A DNA stretch of 8,826 nucleotides from an uncultured bacterium (lineage in GTDB: Bacteria; Bacillota; Clostridia; Lachnospirales; Lachnospiraceae): positions 1 through 8,826 of the forward strand of contig CAJMPJ010000080.1 of the NCBI GenBank assembly GCA_905215155.1. The letters run 5' to 3'. Both the position numbers and the translations under genes were made by a program. Under the pieces are notes generated by a model. That model ran no database searches. It saw nothing but the letters and a program-made list of their open reading frames with translations, and had not been told where the DNA came from. This document shows, piece after piece, positions 5,959-8,826 of this stretch; the stretch's first letter is position 1; each line of letters starts with the position of its first letter.

Positions 5959-6867
5959 ATGAAGAAAGTAGAATTAAAAGGTATTATTACACCAATCTTA
6001 ACACCAATGAATGCAGATGAATCTGTAAATCTTACGGAGCTGCGGAATCAGGTGGAACGTCTTATCAGCGGCGGCGTACATGGGATTTTTCCATTTGGAA
6101 CCAATGGAGAAGGCTATATCTTAAGCGAGAAAGAAAAAATTGAAGTTCTGGAAGCGACTATTGACCAGGTTAAGGGGAGAGTCCCTGTATATGCTGGTTC
6201 GGGGTTAATATCCACACAAGATACCATTCGTATGAGTAAGAAAGCGGAAGAACTGGGGGCAGATGTTTTGTCAATTATTACCCCAAGCTTTGCCGTTGCT
6301 TCACAAAAAGAATTATATGATCACTATGTTGAGATCGCAAAGCATGTGGACACTCCAATCGTCCTTTATAACATTCCGGCCCGTACCGGCAATAAGCTGC
6401 TTCCTGAAACCGTTGCAAAGCTTGCAAAAGACGTAGACATCATTATTGGTGCTAAGGATTCAAGCGGTGACTGGGAGAATCTGAAAGCTTATATTACAGA
6501 GACCCGTGAGCTTGAAAAAGATTTCTATGTTCTTTCCGGAAATGATTCCCTCATACTTCCCAGCCTGAAAGAAGGCGGCTTTGGCGGTATTGCAGGCTGC
6601 TCCAACGTATATCCACAGGTATTGTCATCCATTTACAACTTATTCATTGAGGGGAAATTGGAAGAGGCGGAAGTGGTTCAGGAATCCATTGCAAGCTTTA
6701 GAGCTGTATTTAAATATGGAAACCCCAATACGGTTGTGAAGAAAGCGGTGGCTATGTTAGGTTATCCGGTAGGAGACTGCAGAAGACCATTTAACTATCT
6801 CTGCGAGGAAGGCATCGAAGCTCTCACAAAAGTGCTTAAGGAAAATGCAGATAAGGGTATGAAATAA
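5959..6867 (+). CDS. DapA/KDG-aldolase superfamily lyase (not housekeeping dihydrodipicolinate synthase)
   Basis: A 302-residue TIM-barrel enzyme of the DHDPS/N-acetylneuraminate lyase superfamily. These enzymes form a Schiff base with a 2-oxo acid, commonly pyruvate, and make or break a C-C bond, or dehydrate a sugar acid. The Schiff-base lysine is K166 in IIGAKDSSG, the conserved tyrosine is Y137 in YNIPARTG, and R142 follows. The pyruvate-binding loop is FGTNGEG (46-52), with N49 where DapA has its second Thr. The segment corresponding to DapA TPYYNRPSQ reads TPSFAVASQ (108-116), so the tyrosine contributed across the dimer (E. coli Y107) is Phe here. True dihydrodipicolinate synthase is therefore unlikely. 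2-keto-3-deoxy-acid aldolase, a related aldolase, or a sugar-acid dehydratase fits the catabolic context better. It is last in the operon, 19 nt after the kinase stop, and is followed by a terminator. Confidence 0.85.
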   Translation: MKKVELKGIITPILTPMNADESVNLTELRNQVERLISGGVHGIFPFGTNGEGYILSEKEKIEVLEATIDQVKGRVPVYAGSGLISTQDTIRMSKKAEELGADVLSIITPSFAVASQKELYDHYVEIAKHVDTPIVLYNIPARTGNKLLPETVAKLAKDVDIIIGAKDSSGDWENLKAYITETRELEKDFYVLSGNDSLILPSLKEGGFGGIAGCSNVYPQVLSSIYNLFIEGKLEEAEVVQESIASFRAVFKYGNPNTVVKKAVAMLGYPVGDCRRPFNYLCEEGIEALTKVLKENADKGMK

Positions 6868-6914
6868 TTTTTATGAAAAATTTATATATCAATGAAACAG
6901 TAAAATAATCTGCT

Positions 6915-6928
6915 CAGACTTATGTCTG
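6915..6928 (+). other. small perfect hairpin overlapping the terminator stem
   Basis: CAGAC (6915-6919) and GTCTG (6924-6928) form a 5-bp stem with a TTAT loop. The GTCTG arm is the same sequence that forms the left side of the larger terminator stem, so the two structures exclude each other. Such a pair can act as antiterminator and terminator. It may equally be an incidental fold near the end of the operon transcript. Confidence 0.4.
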
Positions 6929-6984
6929 CTCTTTCGTAATGTAGAATATGTCACTTTTACGTTGCTGCAGGGCAGACTTTTTTT
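6924..6984 (+). terminator. rho-independent terminator-like structure after the operon
   Basis: GTCTGCTC (6924-6931) pairs with GGGCAGAC (6970-6977), eight pairs including one G-U, and seven T residues follow at once (6978-6984). The long loop holds an inner stem CGTAA (6935-6939) / TTACG (6957-6961). It lies 57 nt past the aldolase stop and 78 nt before the ATPase start, so it most simply ends the operon. The long two-tier loop and a competing upstream hairpin also allow an attenuator controlling the ATPase, or a dispersed intergenic repeat. Confidence 0.6.
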
Positions 6985-7061
6985 AGAACATATAGCAAAA
7001 CCACCTTGTTAAAAATTTTCTGGATATGGAATCTTTCATAAAAAAATGCGGGAGAAGAAAA

Positions 7062-8826
7062 ATGCAAAAAGAGTATTTAATGGAGTCCTCTGAGGTACTT
7101 AAAAAACTTGAAACATCGGCCCACGGCCTTACAAGCGCTCAGGTTGAGGAACGAAAATTAAAATATGGTTTGAATAGATTAAAAGAAGGTGTGAAACCCA
7201 GCCTGATTCAAAAGTTTTTTAACGAACTGATTAATTTTATGAATGTTGTACTTATTGCTGCAGCAGTTATTTCGGGAATTACTTCACTCTATGAGGGTGA
7301 AAGCATGATAGATACTTTGATCATTCTTCTTGTTGTTACAATCAATGCAGCACTTGGGGTATATCAGGAATCAAAGGCAGAGGCAGCCATAGAAGCACTG
7401 CAGGATATGGCTGCCGCGACTTCAAATGTAATAAGAAATGATAAAATCGAAAGTGTCCGCTCAGAAGAACTTGTTCCGGGAGATATTATTCTTTTAGAAG
7501 CAGGGGATGCAGTACCTGCGGATTCAAGATTAATTGAATGTGCCAGCATAAAAGTGGAAGAGGCTGCGCTGACTGGAGAATCCACCTCTGTAACAAAGAC
7601 GGAAAAGGTAATAGGAACCGGTTTAAAAGAGGTTGCTCTTGGTGATAGAAAGAACATGGTTTATACAGGCTCTACCATTGTTTACGGCCGCGGAAAGGCG
7701 GTTGTCTGCTACACCGGAATGAATACGGAGATTGGACGTATTGCGGACGCGATCAATACGGCTAAGGATGAAGAAACTCCGTTGCAGATAAAGCTGAATC
7801 AGCTTTCAAAGGCACTATCAATTATGGTTCTGGCAATTTGTGCCTTTATGTTTGCTGTTGATATTTTCCGAATAATGATGGCTGGAGGTGAGATTCATCT
7901 TGACGCTCTCATTGATACATTTATGATTGCAGTTTCTCTTGCAGTAGCTGCCATTCCGGAAGGTCTTGCAGCAGTTGTCACCATACTTCTCTCCATTGGC
8001 GTTACAAAAATGTCAAAGGAACATGCAATCATAAGAAAGCTTACGGCAGTAGAAACTCTTGGATGTACACAAATTATCTGTTCTGACAAAACCGGAACCC
8101 TGACCCAGAATAAGATGACTGTTGTAGAACATTCCTGTTCCGATGAGAAACTTCTTATGACGGCAATGTCTCTTTGCTCTGATGCGGAAATGGATTTGGA
8201 TACCTTTCAGGCGGTTGGAGAGCCTACAGAATGTGCGCTTGTCAATGATGCATTTAAGAATGGCTTGTCCAAGCCGGAACTTGCCAGGGAATATGTCAGA
8301 GTAGCGGAAGCACCGTTTGATTCTGTTAGAAAAATGATGTCAACTCTTCATAAAAAGTCTGACGGTACCGTCCTTCAGTTTACCAAGGGGGCACCGGATG
8401 AGGTGCTTAAGAGGTGCAGCAGGGCTTATATTGATGGCAATATAGTAGAAATGACAGAAAAACTCCGGTCGGAAATCATTGCGTCCAATAAGAAAATGGC
8501 AGATAGAGCCCTTAGGGTTTTATGCGCTTCTATGAGAGAATGGTCTGAATTGCCTTCTTCCGCCCAGCCTGCAGATATCGAAAATGATTTAATCTATGTT
8601 GGCCTATCCGGCATGATTGATCCGGTAAGACCCGAGGTAAAACCTGCAATCAAGGAATGCAAGGAAGCTGGAATCCGAGTAATTATGATTACCGGAGATC
8701 ATAAGGATACTGCAGTTGCAATTGCAAAAGAACTTGGTATCCTTGAAGATGAGGGTATGGCCATTACTGGAGCCGAATTAAATAAACTATCTGATGAGGA
8801 GCTTGAGAAAGACATCCATAAGTATT
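7062..8826 (+). CDS. P2-type (calcium-type) cation-transporting P-type ATPase, 3' end beyond window
   Basis: 588 codons are open from ATG to the right edge; full family members have about 850-900 residues, so the last transmembrane helices (M5-M10) are missing here. The protein is an inner-membrane ATP-driven cation pump, most like bacterial PMCA/SERCA-type Ca2+ ATPases. Visible in order are the N-terminal cation-ATPase domain (about 1-50), helices M1 (about 56-76) and M2 (82-101), the actuator motif TGES (171-174), M3 (about 249-272), and M4 with the ion-site motif IPEGLAAVVT (298-307). Next come the phosphorylation site SDKTGTLTQNKMT with D342, GEPTECAL (386-393), the nucleotide-domain FDSVRKMMS (419-427), KGAPDEV (442-448), MIDPVRPEV (518-526) and MITGDH (542-547). 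M4 lacks the CPC/CPx motif of heavy-metal pumps. Final cation specificity depends on M5/M6 residues that are not in view; Mn2+ is an alternative. GGGAG at 7050-7054 lies 7 nt before ATG. It is probably a separate transcription unit from the operon. Confidence 0.93.
   Translation, partial: MQKEYLMESSEVLKKLETSAHGLTSAQVEERKLKYGLNRLKEGVKPSLIQKFFNELINFMNVVLIAAAVISGITSLYEGESMIDTLIILLVVTINAALGVYQESKAEAAIEALQDMAAATSNVIRNDKIESVRSEELVPGDIILLEAGDAVPADSRLIECASIKVEEAALTGESTSVTKTEKVIGTGLKEVALGDRKNMVYTGSTIVYGRGKAVVCYTGMNTEIGRIADAINTAKDEETPLQIKLNQLSKALSIMVLAICAFMFAVDIFRIMMAGGEIHLDALIDTFMIAVSLAVAAIPEGLAAVVTILLSIGVTKMSKEHAIIRKLTAVETLGCTQIICSDKTGTLTQNKMTVVEHSCSDEKLLMTAMSLCSDAEMDLDTFQAVGEPTECALVNDAFKNGLSKPELAREYVRVAEAPFDSVRKMMSTLHKKSDGTVLQFTKGAPDEVLKRCSRAYIDGNIVEMTEKLRSEIIASNKKMADRALRVLCASMREWSELPSSAQPADIENDLIYVGLSGMIDPVRPEVKPAIKECKEAGIRVIMITGDHKDTAVAIAKELGILEDEGMAITGAELNKLSDEELEKDIHKY

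Noticed and set aside
6873..6908. 11-codon ORF (MKNLYINETVK) just before the terminator, as a possible leader peptide
   Set aside because: It has no ribosome binding site at a usable distance and no run of regulatory codons; an ORF this short is expected by chance.
7364..8089. Minus-strand ORFs (7364-7657 and 7895-8089) opposite the P-type ATPase
   Set aside because: They are shadows of the strongly coding plus-strand frame that carries all the P-type ATPase motifs.

Overview
The window looks like chromosomal DNA from a low-GC Gram-positive anaerobe, most likely a clostridial gut-type bacterium of the Lachnospiraceae kind. This is inferred from the AT-rich intergenic DNA, strong AGGAGG/GGAGGG ribosome binding sites, short gene spacing and the families present. 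No rRNA, tRNA, CRISPR array, transposase or phage gene was seen.

Layout. Positions 1-447 hold no convincing gene, but carry a 32-bp imperfect direct repeat (two copies 145 bp apart) and weak hairpins. Positions 448-2238 (minus) encode a PrpR_N / AAA+ / Fis-type HTH regulator of the sigma-54 activator architecture, whose AAA+ module is degenerate: the GAFTGA loop is missing and Walker B has lost its acidic pair. It is divergent from a tight four-gene operon on the plus strand (2459-6867): an iron-type alcohol dehydrogenase, a PdxA/PdxA2-like 4-phospho-acid dehydrogenase, a DUF1537 four-carbon acid-sugar kinase, and a DapA/KDG-aldolase-superfamily lyase. The 220-bp divergent region has good sigma-70-type promoter candidates in both directions and two inverted repeats that overlap them. 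I saw no sigma-54 -24/-12 promoter there.

The operon is followed by a terminator-like structure (6924-6984). A separate gene then begins, a P2-type (calcium-type) cation-transporting P-type ATPase (7062 to beyond the right edge; 588 codons visible).

How the genes fit together. DUF1537 kinase plus PdxA2 is a known pair that converts C4 acid sugars such as D-threonate or D-erythronate to a 4-phosphate, then by oxidation and decarboxylation to dihydroxyacetone phosphate. Here the pair is joined by a pyruvate-type Schiff-base aldolase and an NAD(P)H-linked Fe-dependent reductase, with no transporter in the window. A plausible but unproven reading is an acid-sugar fermentation module in which NADH made by the PdxA step is reoxidised by reducing an aldehyde released by the aldolase. 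The regulator probably senses a pathway intermediate through its PrpR_N domain and acts on sigma-70 rather than sigma-54 RNA polymerase. The ATPase is probably unrelated to the operon.
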